33,875 nt of DNA from positions 1 through 33,875 of the forward strand of contig NZ_QAJK01000128.1 in assembly GCF_003852515.1 (NCBI RefSeq). The letters are read 5' to 3'. This DNA comes from Variovorax sp. KBW07. Lineage in GTDB: Bacteria; Pseudomonadota; Gammaproteobacteria; Burkholderiales; Burkholderiaceae_C. Positions within the stretch are counted from its first letter, which is position 1; every line of letters starts with the position of its first letter. A program made the translations under genes and the position numbers. Below the pieces are notes generated by a model. That model made no database searches. It was not told the origin of the DNA and saw nothing but the letters and a program-made list of their open reading frames with translations. This document shows, in pieces, positions 16,978 to 24,311 of the stretch.

Positions 16978-17040
16978 GACCAAATAGACAATTTTTGTAA
17001 ACATTAGTTTTCAAGAACTAGTTCCTTTTGGCATTTGGTC
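16978..17040. promoter_or_regulatory. Nested inverted repeats upstream of the low-complexity protein gene
   Basis: Within a strikingly AT-rich stretch, GACCAAAT (16978-16985) and ATTTGGTC (17033-17040) are a perfect inverted pair about 55 bp apart. Between them GAACTAGTTC (17015-17024) is a perfect 10-bp palindrome. A -35-like TTGGCA (17028-17033) with a weak TACAGT (17049-17054) downstream is possible. The gene start is at 17111 with AGGGGG before it. This looks like an operator/promoter for the two-gene unit, or an AT-rich site for an H-NS-type silencer. Confidence 0.5.
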
Positions 17041-17110
17041 TGCGTTCATACAGTCCACCTCCTCAGCCAACGGTGCGTCGATCCCGATGCGCTTTTATCC
17101 AGGGGGTGAC

Positions 17111-18394
17111 ATGAACTTCGGTTTAAGGATTTCCAAGGCATGGCAGCGGTCGCTGATGGCGTCCGGTTTTTTGGTCGGCCTGTGCGTGTCGGCGCAGGCG
17201 CAGACCCAATGCCCGCCGGGCGTCACGAGTTGCACGGTCCAGACATCGGGCGGAGACCCGACGGTACCGAGCAGCGCGACCAACACGACCACCACGTCGT
17301 CGCAGTCGGGTGTCAGCAGCGCGTCGAACGCGAGCGGCAACAGCATCAACCCGAGCTTCGACAACCGGGCCCAGACCTCGCAGAACGCGACCAACAACAC
17401 GACGGGCACGATCAGCGGCGGCAACACCACCAGCAGCGCCACGGGCGGCTCTGCCACAGGCGGCTCGGCCACGGGCAACCTGTCGACCAACGACAACCGC
17501 TCGTCGGTCGGCAACACCAGCGCCAGCAACGGGCCGCAGACCATCGGCAACCTGACGACCGGGCCGAGCACGTCGAGCGTCGGGCCGACGTCCAGCAACA
17601 GCGGCGGCAACACGCTGGGCGGCGCGACGGCAACCACGGGGAACAACACCAACAGCAACACGGCCGCCGGGGGCGCGGGTGGCGCAGGCGGGGCTGGCGG
17701 TGCCGGGGGCCAGGGCGGCGCGGGCGGAACGGCTTCGGCGTCGGGGACCAACACCGGCACGAACACGGGCACCAACACGAGCGCCAACCGCAACGCATCG
17801 ACATCGTCGAGCGCGCAGAACGCCAGCACGCGCTCGGGCTCCGACGTGCAGGTCGATGCAGCCGACCGCTCCGTCACCAGCAACAGCTACGTCTCGAAGA
17901 CCATCTTCGTGCCGGCCATCGTGCCACCCACCCCGCCCAGCAGCCTGGCGGTGGGCAACATCGTGAAGGAAACCAGCGCCTGCGGGCCCCTGCAGCACGT
18001 GGTGAAGCGCCCGGTCGCGGGCACCTTCATCGGCCTGTTCTCCGAGAGCAAGGTCGACCAGGGCTACACCGACGAGCTGGAAAGCTACGTGGGCCCGAAT
18101 GGCGAGGTCGAGGAATACATGCAGCGCCCCGCGCCCGGCGGCGGCTATGTGCTGCTGGGGCACCAGGTCTCGATGTACACGGCCATCATCGGGGTGTCGG
18201 GGGCGCGGAACCTGGCACTGGGCGGCGGCGGTTCGCAAGGCAGCTGGGGACAGGGCGGCACCGGCACCAGCTCGGCGAACCAGCAACTGGTGACGACCAT
18301 CCAGCTGCGCCTGTGCGAAGTCGGCCGCTACGTGCCCGAGCGGGTGGCGATGAAGGCCCCGCCCCTGCCGATCATCGAAAGGCCGGCGGAATGA
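17111..18394 (+). CDS. Secreted Ser/Thr/Asn/Gly-rich low-complexity protein, unknown function
   Basis: The 427-residue protein starts at the ATG preceded by AGGGGG. It has a long Sec-type signal sequence (MNFGLRISKAWQRS..., hydrophobic LMASGFLVGLCVSAQAQ, likely cleaved near AQA-Q). About 40 residues in, a roughly 220-residue tract is almost entirely Ser, Thr, Asn, Gly and Ala. It contains short repeats (ATGGSATGGSATG), a GGAGGAGGAGGQGGAGG block and TGTNTGTNTGTNTS. A more ordinary C-terminal region (about 262-427) has two cysteines (SACGP, RLCEVG) and predicted strands (VVKRPVAGTFIGLFSESKV). I recognise no family. Composition suggests an extracellular or surface fibre or matrix protein, which is inference. 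Its stop overlaps the next gene's start (ATGA). Confidence 0.88.
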   Translation: MNFGLRISKAWQRSLMASGFLVGLCVSAQAQTQCPPGVTSCTVQTSGGDPTVPSSATNTTTTSSQSGVSSASNASGNSINPSFDNRAQTSQNATNNTTGTISGGNTTSSATGGSATGGSATGNLSTNDNRSSVGNTSASNGPQTIGNLTTGPSTSSVGPTSSNSGGNTLGGATATTGNNTNSNTAAGGAGGAGGAGGAGGQGGAGGTASASGTNTGTNTGTNTSANRNASTSSSAQNASTRSGSDVQVDAADRSVTSNSYVSKTIFVPAIVPPTPPSSLAVGNIVKETSACGPLQHVVKRPVAGTFIGLFSESKVDQGYTDELESYVGPNGEVEEYMQRPAPGGGYVLLGHQVSMYTAIIGVSGARNLALGGGGSQGSWGQGGTGTSSANQQLVTTIQLRLCEVGRYVPERVAMKAPPLPIIERPAE

Positions 18395-18747
18395 TCGACG
18401 TCGTCGTCAGCCTCGGCATGGCGACCATCTGCTTCGCCGGCCAGTGCCATCCGGCACTGATCGGCGCGCAGACGCCCACCGGGCAGTTCCCCATCGTGCA
18501 CGCGCAAGTGCTGGACCCGGCCTACGGCGGGGATGTGCTGGCCTACGCCCGCCGCAAGGACGGCAGGCCGCTGGCCATCCACCGGGTGTGGACCCAGCTT
18601 CCCCAACAGCACCGCGTCGAGCGGCTGGCCAGCGCCAGGGCGGCCGAGCGGCGAGGCGTGACGGGCGGCTGCATCAACGTCATGCCCGACGTGTTCGAGA
18701 AGCTGGTGGATTGCTGCAGCAACCAGATGCTGCGGATCCAGCCCTAG
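18391..18747 (+). CDS. Small YkuD-like (L,D-transpeptidase-type) protein
   Basis: The 118-residue product shows a YkuD pattern: an initial strand VVVSLGMATICFAGQC, then ALIGAQTPTGQFPI (the TPTGxF motif), LAIHRVW (His64) and RGVTGGCINVMPDVFEKLV (Cys94 in the [S/T]xGC[IV]N signature). YkuD enzymes use this cysteine to form or exchange 3-3 peptidoglycan cross-links or attach proteins to the wall. The segment QHRVERLAS before the Cys resembles the YkuD subgroup with an insertion between His and Cys (30 residues here). The domain begins at residue 1, so I see no signal peptide. Translation is coupled to the secreted low-complexity protein by a 4-bp overlap. The fold call is good; activity and location are uncertain. 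Confidence 0.75.
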   Translation: MIDVVVSLGMATICFAGQCHPALIGAQTPTGQFPIVHAQVLDPAYGGDVLAYARRKDGRPLAIHRVWTQLPQQHRVERLASARAAERRGVTGGCINVMPDVFEKLVDCCSNQMLRIQP

Positions 18748-18799
18748 CGGGTTGACCATAATTCACACACAAATGTGACTAAATGCAAAATCGAACGCT

Positions 18800-18836
18800 T
18801 CCCGGGGCCTGGGCGCAACTGAAGCGCCCGCCGGGA
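18800..18836. other. Strong two-part stem-loop between the YkuD-like gene and rpoH
   Basis: TCCCGG (18800-18805) pairs with CCGGGA (18831-18836), and inside it GGGCGC (18811-18816) pairs with GCGCCC (18824-18829) around a 7-base loop. No T-tract follows on either strand. Smaller palindromes come next: GCCTGCCAGGC (18851-18861), GCGGC/GCCGC near 18873-18886 and CAAGGG/CCCTTG (18897-18910). It could be a terminator-like or RNA-stabilising structure. Confidence 0.45.
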
Positions 18837-18912
18837 GTCTGTATGGAACTGCCTGCCAGGCAACCCAAGACTGCGGCTATCGCCGCGATAGAAACTCAAG
18901 GGAACCCTTGGT

Positions 18913-18939
18913 TTAGCACTCCCTCTAACCGAGTGCTAA
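18913..18939. promoter_or_regulatory. CIRCE element (HrcA operator) at the rpoH promoter
   Basis: TTAGCACTC (18913-18921) and GAGTGCTAA (18931-18939) form the canonical CIRCE inverted repeat with exactly 9 bp between arms and no mismatch. HrcA binds this sequence and represses transcription of heat-shock genes. A TAATAT hexamer overlaps its right arm (18937-18942) and TTAGCA in the left arm lies 18 bp upstream, so HrcA would occlude a sigma-70 promoter. CIRCE upstream of rpoH is known in betaproteobacteria by comparative genomics. Confidence 0.95.
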
Positions 18940-18967
18940 TATGGCCAACACTAAGGAGTTTCCCCTG

Positions 18968-19909
18968 ATGACAACGCTGTCTGGAGTCTCTGCCAACCAG
19001 CTGGCCGTCGCCAATCCATGGTCGATGGTCCCCCCGCTGGGCAACCTGGATGCCTACATTTCGGCTGCCAACCGCTTGCCGCTGCTCACGCTCGAAGAAG
19101 AGCAGGGCTTCGCTCGCAAGTTGCGCGACCAGAACGACCTCGACGCCGCCGGCGCGCTGATCCTGTCGCACCTGCGCCTGGTCGTCTCCATTTCCCGCCA
19201 GTACCTGGGCTACGGGCTGCCGCACGGTGACCTGATCCAGGAAGGCAACGTGGGCCTCATGAAGGCCGTGAAGCGTTTCGACCCCGACCAGGGCGTGCGG
19301 CTGGTGAGCTACGCCATGCACTGGATCAAGGCCGAAATCCACGAGTACATCCTGAAGAACTGGCGCATGGTCAAGGTCGCGACGACCAAGGCCCAGCGCA
19401 AGCTGTTCTTCAACCTGCGGTCCATGAAGCAGGGTTTCAAGGCCGACTCGGCCGCGTCCGACAACGGCACGCACCGTGAAACGCTGAGCCCCGACGAGGT
19501 GTCGCAAATGGCGACCCGGCTCAACGTCAAGCCTGAAGAAGTGCTCGAAATGGAAACCCGCCTGTCGGGCGGCGACGTGCTGCTCGATCCGGGTCCTTCG
19601 GATGACGGCGACGAAGGCTTCGGCCCGATCGCCTACCTGGCCGACGCCACGCAGGAACCCACCGCACTGCTCGAATCGCAGCAGCGCGACCGCCTGTCAA
19701 GCGACGGCATCGCCACGGCGCTCGAAGCGCTGGACGACCGCAGCCGCCGCATCGTCGAAGAGCGCTGGCTGAAGGTCAACGACGACGGTTCGGGCGGCAT
19801 GACGCTGCACGACCTGGCCGCCGTATACGGCGTGAGCGCCGAGCGCATTCGCCAGATCGAAGTCGCAGCCATGAAGAAGATGAAGAAGGCGCTCGCGGAC
19901 TACGCGTAA
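18968..19909 (+). CDS. rpoH: RNA polymerase sigma-32 (heat-shock) factor
   Basis: RpoH directs RNA polymerase to heat-shock promoters. The 313-residue protein has region 1.2/2.1 (NLDAYISAANRLPLLTLEEEQ), core region 2 (LVVSISRQYLGYGLPHGDLIQEGNVGLMKAVKRFDP), the -10 recognition helix (RLVSYAMHWIKAEIHEYI), the RpoH box (AQRKLFFNLRSMKQ) and region 4.2 (TLHDLAAVYGVSAERIRQIE). An upstream in-frame ATG at 18941 abuts CIRCE and overlaps the -10. The ATG at 18968 has AAGGAG 9 bp upstream and is the likely start. It is longer than the E. coli protein (284), partly from an acidic insertion near 200-225. Confidence 0.96.
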   Translation: MTTLSGVSANQLAVANPWSMVPPLGNLDAYISAANRLPLLTLEEEQGFARKLRDQNDLDAAGALILSHLRLVVSISRQYLGYGLPHGDLIQEGNVGLMKAVKRFDPDQGVRLVSYAMHWIKAEIHEYILKNWRMVKVATTKAQRKLFFNLRSMKQGFKADSAASDNGTHRETLSPDEVSQMATRLNVKPEEVLEMETRLSGGDVLLDPGPSDDGDEGFGPIAYLADATQEPTALLESQQRDRLSSDGIATALEALDDRSRRIVEERWLKVNDDGSGGMTLHDLAAVYGVSAERIRQIEVAAMKKMKKALADYA

Positions 19910-19932
19910 GCCTCTCCCCTCTTCCAGAAACA

Positions 19933-19957
19933 AAAGCCCGGCACTGCCGGGCTTTTT
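19933..19957. terminator. Bidirectional terminator between rpoH and the AlkC-like gene
   Basis: AAAGCCCGGC (19933-19942) pairs perfectly with GCCGGGCTTT (19946-19955) around ACT. T-runs flank it on both strands, so it can end rpoH and the opposing gene, whose stop codon begins at its edge. Confidence 0.93.
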
Positions 19958-20814
19958 CATTTGGTGAGCGTGCGCAGCGCCCGCTTGGCGATGTAGCGGG
20001 TCTCGGCCGTGTCCGACTCCGCCACCCAGCGCGCGCAGAGCTTGTCGACCCACTCGCCCTGGCTCTTGCTGGCGTCGTTGAGCCAGTTCGCGACCGAGTT
20101 CTGCACATAGCGGCTGGGGTCGGCACGCAGCGGCTCGAGCAGCGGCAGCGCGCGCCAGGGCTCGGTCTTGAGCGCTTCGATCTGCGCGCACCACACGCCG
20201 CGCGGGCGCGTGAGTTCGCTGGCAAAGCGGCGGACGTTGGGGTCGGCATCGGCCACCCACGGCTGCAGCAGCGCCAACGCTTCGTCGAGCGAGGCGATGA
20301 CCGCGTCGCGCACCGCCATCCAGGCGATTTCGCGCACGCCGAAATGCGGGTCGGCGGCAAAGCGCCGCACCGCCTCCAACTGTGCCGGCAGCGGCAAGCC
20401 CGAGAGCGTGACCCACTGCGCGGCCCAGCAGCGCGCCACGTCGCTCGCGTGCGTGGCCAGCCGGTGGGCGACGGCATCGCGCTCGGCATGCAGCGCGGCC
20501 ATGTCGTAGAGCGCGCGCGAAATGTGCCCGTGCCGCTGCATCGGCTTGAAGGCGCTGAGCATCGCCAGCGTGTCGACCAGCCGCTCGCTCCCGACGTCCA
20601 GGCCGATGTGCCCCGCCACGCTGCGCGCGAGCTGCGGCAGCTCCAGCGCCATGAATTCATTGAGGTTGACGGTTTCGAGCAGGCCGTCGTTGAGCGCGCG
20701 CAGCACCTCGGGCGGAATGAGCGCGATGCGAAAGGCGCCCTTGCGCGCTTTCAGGTGATCGACCGATGCGGCCACGTCGATTGAAATTGCCATTTCGGCG
20801 GCCTTCGCGTTCAT
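19957..20814 (-). CDS. AlkC/AlkD-like HEAT-repeat protein (DNA alkylation repair family)
   Basis: This 285-residue all-helical protein carries HEAT-like repeats. Signatures of the AlkC/AlkD superfamily are ADADPNVRRFASELTRPRGVW (about 185-205) and LEPLRADPSRYVQNSVANWLNDASK (about 222-246). AlkC/AlkD enzymes excise N3- and N7-alkylated purines. Glycosylase activity here is inferred from family and could be lost. It lies 13 bp downstream of the SCO1 gene, probably as the last gene of the oxidase-assembly transcript with no obvious functional link. A second start, ATG at residue 8, has GAAGG upstream and is possible. Confidence 0.82.
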   Translation of the reverse strand: MNAKAAEMAISIDVAASVDHLKARKGAFRIALIPPEVLRALNDGLLETVNLNEFMALELPQLARSVAGHIGLDVGSERLVDTLAMLSAFKPMQRHGHISRALYDMAALHAERDAVAHRLATHASDVARCWAAQWVTLSGLPLPAQLEAVRRFAADPHFGVREIAWMAVRDAVIASLDEALALLQPWVADADPNVRRFASELTRPRGVWCAQIEALKTEPWRALPLLEPLRADPSRYVQNSVANWLNDASKSQGEWVDKLCARWVAESDTAETRYIAKRALRTLTK

Positions 20815-20827
20815 GTGGGGGACCGGC

Positions 20828-21433
20828 TCAGGAAGCCAGCAGCGCCTTGACGTCCGACACCATGGTCGGCACGCCCGCGCCGTAGCGCGCGTAAAGCCGC
20901 AACCGGCCCTGGGTGTCGTAGATGTAGCTCGCGGCCGAGTGATCCATCGAGTAGCTGGTCGGCGTCTTGCCGTCGACCTTCTTGTAGTAGACCTTGAAGT
21001 CCTTCGCGACCGCCGCCAGTTCGTCGGCCGTGGGAATGAGCGCCACGAAGCTCGGATCGAACGCGCCCATGTAGGCCTTCAGCACTTCGGGCGTGTCGCG
21101 CGCGGGGTCGACCGTGAGAAACAGCACCTGCAGCTTGTCGGCGTCCTTGCCCAGCTGCTGCTTGACCTGCGCCATCTCGGTCATGGTGGTCGGGCACACG
21201 TCGGGGCACTGCGCATAGCCGAAGAACAGCACCACCACCTTGCCCTTGAAGTCGGCCATGGTGCGGACCTTGCCGTCGGCGTCTTTCAGCGAGAAGTCTT
21301 TCGCGTAGTCGGCCCCCGTGATGTCGACCGCATTGAAGCTCTGCTTGTTTTCCTTGCATGCCGAAAGCCCCAGGCCCAGAGCCATCGCACCCGCGGTTCC
21401 GGCGATCAGTTTGAGAGCGTTGCGCTTGTTCAT
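20828..21433 (-). CDS. SCO1/SenC copper chaperone lipoprotein
   Basis: SCO proteins deliver copper to the CuA site of cytochrome oxidase subunit II. The 201-residue product has an N-terminal lipoprotein signal with lipobox LGLSAC (Cys26) and a thioredoxin-like fold. Copper ligands are C76 and C80 (CPDVC) and H165 (YSMDHSAAS). The start at 21433 (MNKRNALK) is chosen over a TTG five codons upstream. It follows ctaB by 16 bp, consistent with an oxidase-assembly operon. Confidence 0.95.
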   Translation of the reverse strand: MNKRNALKLIAGTAGAMALGLGLSACKENKQSFNAVDITGADYAKDFSLKDADGKVRTMADFKGKVVVLFFGYAQCPDVCPTTMTEMAQVKQQLGKDADKLQVLFLTVDPARDTPEVLKAYMGAFDPSFVALIPTADELAAVAKDFKVYYKKVDGKTPTSYSMDHSAASYIYDTQGRLRLYARYGAGVPTMVSDVKALLAS

Positions 21434-21449
21434 GGGAGCGGGATTCAAT

Positions 21450-22355
21450 TCAATGGAGATAGTGGTCGACGAGCAGCGCCAGGAACAGCACGCTCAGGTG
21501 GATCAGCGAAAACCGGAAGGTCTTGCGCGCCAGCGTGTCGGAGTAGTTGCGCCACAGCGCGAACGCATAGCCGGTGAAGCCGATGCTCACGGCCACGGCC
21601 ACCGCCAGGTACAGCCAGCCGCTCATGCCGTAGATGAACGGCATCAGGCAGGCCGCGAACAGGATGAAGGTGTACAGCAGCACCTGCAGCCGCGTGAACT
21701 CGTTGCCGTGCGTCACGGGCAGCATCGGCAGGCCGGCCTTGCGGTAGTCCTCCACGCGGTACAGCGCCAGCGCCCAGAAGTGCGGCGGCGTCCACAGGAA
21801 GATGATCAGAAACAGAATGAGCGCCTCGGGGCCGACGTCGCCCGTCATCGCGGCCCATCCCAGCACTGGCGGCATGGCGCCCGAAGCGCCGCCGATCACG
21901 ATGTTCTGCGGTGTCAGCGGCTTGAGGATCACGGTGTAGATCACCGCGTAGCCCACGAAGGTGGCAAAGGTCAGCCACATGGTGAGCGGGTTCACCGTGA
22001 ACCACAGCAGCGCCGAGCCCACCGCGCACAGCAGCGCCGAGAACACCAGCGCCTGGGTGTCGCTCAGCTGCCCGCGCGCCGTGGGGCGCCAGGCGGTGCG
22101 CTTCATCTTGGCGTCGATGCCCTTCTCGACCAGGCAATTGAACGCCGCCGCCGCGCCCGCCACCAGCCAGATGCCGATGCAGGCCAGCACGCCGCGCTGC
22201 ACGTCGGCCCACGAGGGCAGCCCGGGAACCGCCAGCACCATGCCGATCAGCGCGCAGAACACGATCAGCTGCACCACGCGCGGCTTGGTCAGCGCGTAGA
22301 ACTGGCGCAGCACATTCGCGGTGCTGGTCTGCTGAACGGGGATCGGGGTGCTCAC
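21450..22355 (-). CDS. ctaB: Protoheme IX farnesyltransferase (heme O synthase)
   Basis: CtaB/CyoE farnesylates heme B to heme O in the inner membrane. The 301-residue UbiA-family protein has [12 protein letters not shown] at the N-terminus and the prenyl-diphosphate-binding motif [23 protein letters not shown] (about 80-102). [20 protein letters not shown]-like and [31 protein letters not shown] segments and about nine helices complete it. It starts with GTG overlapping the ctaA stop (GTGA), so it is translationally coupled to the heme A synthase. Confidence 0.97.
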   Translation of the reverse strand: MSTPIPVQQTSTANVLRQFYALTKPRVVQLIVFCALIGMVLAVPGLPSWADVQRGVLACIGIWLVAGAAAAFNCLVEKGIDAKMKRTAWRPTARGQLSDTQALVFSALLCAVGSALLWFTVNPLTMWLTFATFVGYAVIYTVILKPLTPQNIVIGGASGAMPPVLGWAAMTGDVGPEALILFLIIFLWTPPHFWALALYRVEDYRKAGLPMLPVTHGNEFTRLQVLLYTFILFAACLMPFIYGMSGWLYLAVAVAVSIGFTGYAFALWRNYSDTLARKTFRFSLIHLSVLFLALLVDHYLH

Positions 22356-23569
22356 GCGGTGGCTTTCTTCGGATTGGGGGTGGCGCGTGCATTGTCGTCG
22401 GCGCGCGCCGCCACGGTGGATGTGGCTTCTCGGCGGCTTTCGCACAGCGCCCAGGTCAGCACCACGGCCAGCGCCGCGGCACCGCCGGTGTGCAGCACGG
22501 CCGCGGCCAGCGGCCAGCCGAGCAGCACGTTGCCCAGGCCGGTGGCCAGCTGCAGCAGCGCCAGCCCGGCGAGCCAGTGCGCCTGCGGGCGCAGCGGCCC
22601 GATGCGGCGCATGCGCCACGCCAGCAGGCCCAGCGCCACGAACACGGCATAGGCCATGAGCCGGTGCGCGTAGTGAATGGCGGTGAGCGCGGAAAAGTCG
22701 AGCGGCTGGCCGTCGCCGGTCACGCCCAGGTGGCGCCAGATCTCGAAGCCCTGCGCGAAATTCATCGCCGGCCACCAGCTGTCCTGGCAGGTCGGGAACT
22801 GCGTGCAGGCCAGCACCGCGTAGTTGGTGCTGACCCAGCCGCCCATGGCGATCTGCAGCACGAGCAGCACGCTGGTCACGATGAGCCCGTTGCGCAGCGC
22901 GGGCGACACGGGCGTGGGCTGCCTCTGTGCAGCGGCCTGCCGGTAGTGCACGGCCTGGATGCAAAGCAGCGCCAGCAGCACCACGGCGCCGAGCAGGTGC
23001 AGCGTGACGATGGCGGGGAACAGCTTCCAGGTCACCGTGAGCGCACCGAAGGCGCCCTGCAGGCACACCCAGACCAGCGTGAAGGCCGGCCACCAGGCGC
23101 TCAGCGTGGCGTGGTGCTCGCTCTTCCCGGAAGGCACCGGCATGCGCCGCTGGCGGCGGCGCACGATCCAGGTCGCACCGGCCAGGGTCAGGATCAGCAC
23201 GCCGACACCCGTTGCCAGGTAGCGGTGAACCATCTCGACCCATGCCTTGCCGTGCGTGACCGGGCCCGTCGGCTGGGCGCTCTGCGCCATCGCGATCTCG
23301 TGCCGCGCGCCATGCGGGCTGGCATTGCCATAGCAGCCGGGCCAGTCGGGGCAGCCAAGACCGGAATCGGTCAGCCGGGTGAAGGCGCCGAACAGCGTGA
23401 GGTCGAAGGTCAGGAACAGCGTGAGCACGGTCAGCGCATGCAGCCGCCGCGCCGGGCCTGCGCCGGCATTGCGGCGCCACACCCACAGCAGCGGGCCGAG
23501 CGCGATCAGCACGCCGGCCGCCATGAGCCAGGCGATGGGTGTGAGGTCGTACAGCGAACTGGTGTCCAT
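22352..23569 (-). CDS. ctaA: Heme A synthase (COX15/CtaA)
   Basis: CtaA oxidises heme O to heme A. The 405-residue membrane protein has about eight helices, with cysteine pairs CPDWPGC and CTQFPTC in the two periplasmic loops. Heme-binding histidines lie in [31 protein letters not shown] and VLHTGG. The ATG at 23569 (MDTSSLYD) fits the family; the longer frame runs into the upstream gene. It is 7 bp after the SCO-like gene and overlaps ctaB. Confidence 0.96.
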   Translation of the reverse strand: MDTSSLYDLTPIAWLMAAGVLIALGPLLWVWRRNAGAGPARRLHALTVLTLFLTFDLTLFGAFTRLTDSGLGCPDWPGCYGNASPHGARHEIAMAQSAQPTGPVTHGKAWVEMVHRYLATGVGVLILTLAGATWIVRRRQRRMPVPSGKSEHHATLSAWWPAFTLVWVCLQGAFGALTVTWKLFPAIVTLHLLGAVVLLALLCIQAVHYRQAAAQRQPTPVSPALRNGLIVTSVLLVLQIAMGGWVSTNYAVLACTQFPTCQDSWWPAMNFAQGFEIWRHLGVTGDGQPLDFSALTAIHYAHRLMAYAVFVALGLLAWRMRRIGPLRPQAHWLAGLALLQLATGLGNVLLGWPLAAAVLHTGGAAALAVVLTWALCESRREATSTVAARADDNARATPNPKKATA

Positions 23570-23576
23570 GGGCAGG

Positions 23577-24311
23577 TCAGCGGCCGGGCTCGTCCCACGA
23601 CGACGAGGCGCGCAGCAGGCGGTCGATGTCGCGCTTGGCGCGGCCTGCACCGGCGGCATCCATGCGGGCCGGGAAACGCATCATCCAGTTGCCCATCGGA
23701 TCGACCACGAAGAGGTGCTCGGCCAGCGTGTGACCCGACACCGGCGCCAGCCATCTGGCCAGTTGGTCGGCCGGCACGCGCAGCACGGTGGCGCCATGCA
23801 GGCCGTTGTTCAGGCGCTCGGGCACGGGCGCGGCGTCGCTCACGAGCCAGACGCGGTCCATGCGGTCTTTTTCGCGCCCGAGGCTTTCGCGCAGTTGGCG
23901 CTGCAGGTACAGCTGCTGTTCGCACAGCGCATCGCACGCCGCATCGGCCACGGCAACCAGCAACCACTGGCCCTTCAGCGTGGCGATGTCGACGGGCGCG
24001 CCGTTGCGGTCGGTGGCGGTGAGCTTCGGCAGTTCGCGCTGCGGATCGATCAGCTCGCCGTACACGCTGCGGCCTTCGGGCCGGATCACGTAGTAGGTGA
24101 AGTACGAGGCAATGACGGGCGCCGCGCACATCAGCATCACGGCGATCATCTTCCAGCGCCCGACCACCGTGCGCCGGCCTTCGGCGCCGTCGAGAGCCTG
24201 GTTGGGCGACGGCATCGAATGCACCGTCAGGCCCAGCGGCTCGTCAGAAGCGGCCATCGCGTGCGCGGCGCCTTGAGCGGCGGAAGGGGGAGATGAATTG
24301 GAACCAGACAT
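23577..24311 (-). CDS. Membrane-anchored SCO-like thioredoxin-fold protein
   Basis: The 244-residue protein has one transmembrane helix (about 55-76, MIAVMLMCAAPVIASYFTYYV) and a periplasmic thioredoxin-like domain. C126 and C130 (CDALC) and H199 in EHLFVVDPMGNW match the spacing logic of the SCO copper site. It probably helps in copper insertion or thiol reduction of subunit II. It overlaps SURF1: 68 bp if it starts at 24311, or 14 bp if at the internal ATG 24257; neither has a strong ribosome-binding site. The family is common in Burkholderiales oxidase clusters but poorly studied. Confidence 0.82.
   Translation of the reverse strand: MSGSNSSPPSAAQGAAHAMAASDEPLGLTVHSMPSPNQALDGAEGRRTVVGRWKMIAVMLMCAAPVIASYFTYYVIRPEGRSVYGELIDPQRELPKLTATDRNGAPVDIATLKGQWLLVAVADAACDALCEQQLYLQRQLRESLGREKDRMDRVWLVSDAAPVPERLNNGLHGATVLRVPADQLARWLAPVSGHTLAEHLFVVDPMGNWMMRFPARMDAAGAGRAKRDIDRLLRASSSWDEPGR

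Noticed and set aside
17140-18390. Upstream in-frame extension of the YkuD-like gene through the low-complexity gene (535 codons in total)
   Set aside because: The first 417 codons are a frame-shifted shadow of the repetitive tract (Gln/Arg/His-rich). The YkuD-like motifs begin only after the ATG at 18391, which overlaps the preceding stop as expected for a coupled gene.
18783-18968. 61-codon plus-strand frame between the YkuD-like gene and rpoH
   Set aside because: It runs through several hairpins, the CIRCE element and the rpoH promoter, lacks a clear ribosome-binding site, and has no recognisable composition or motif.
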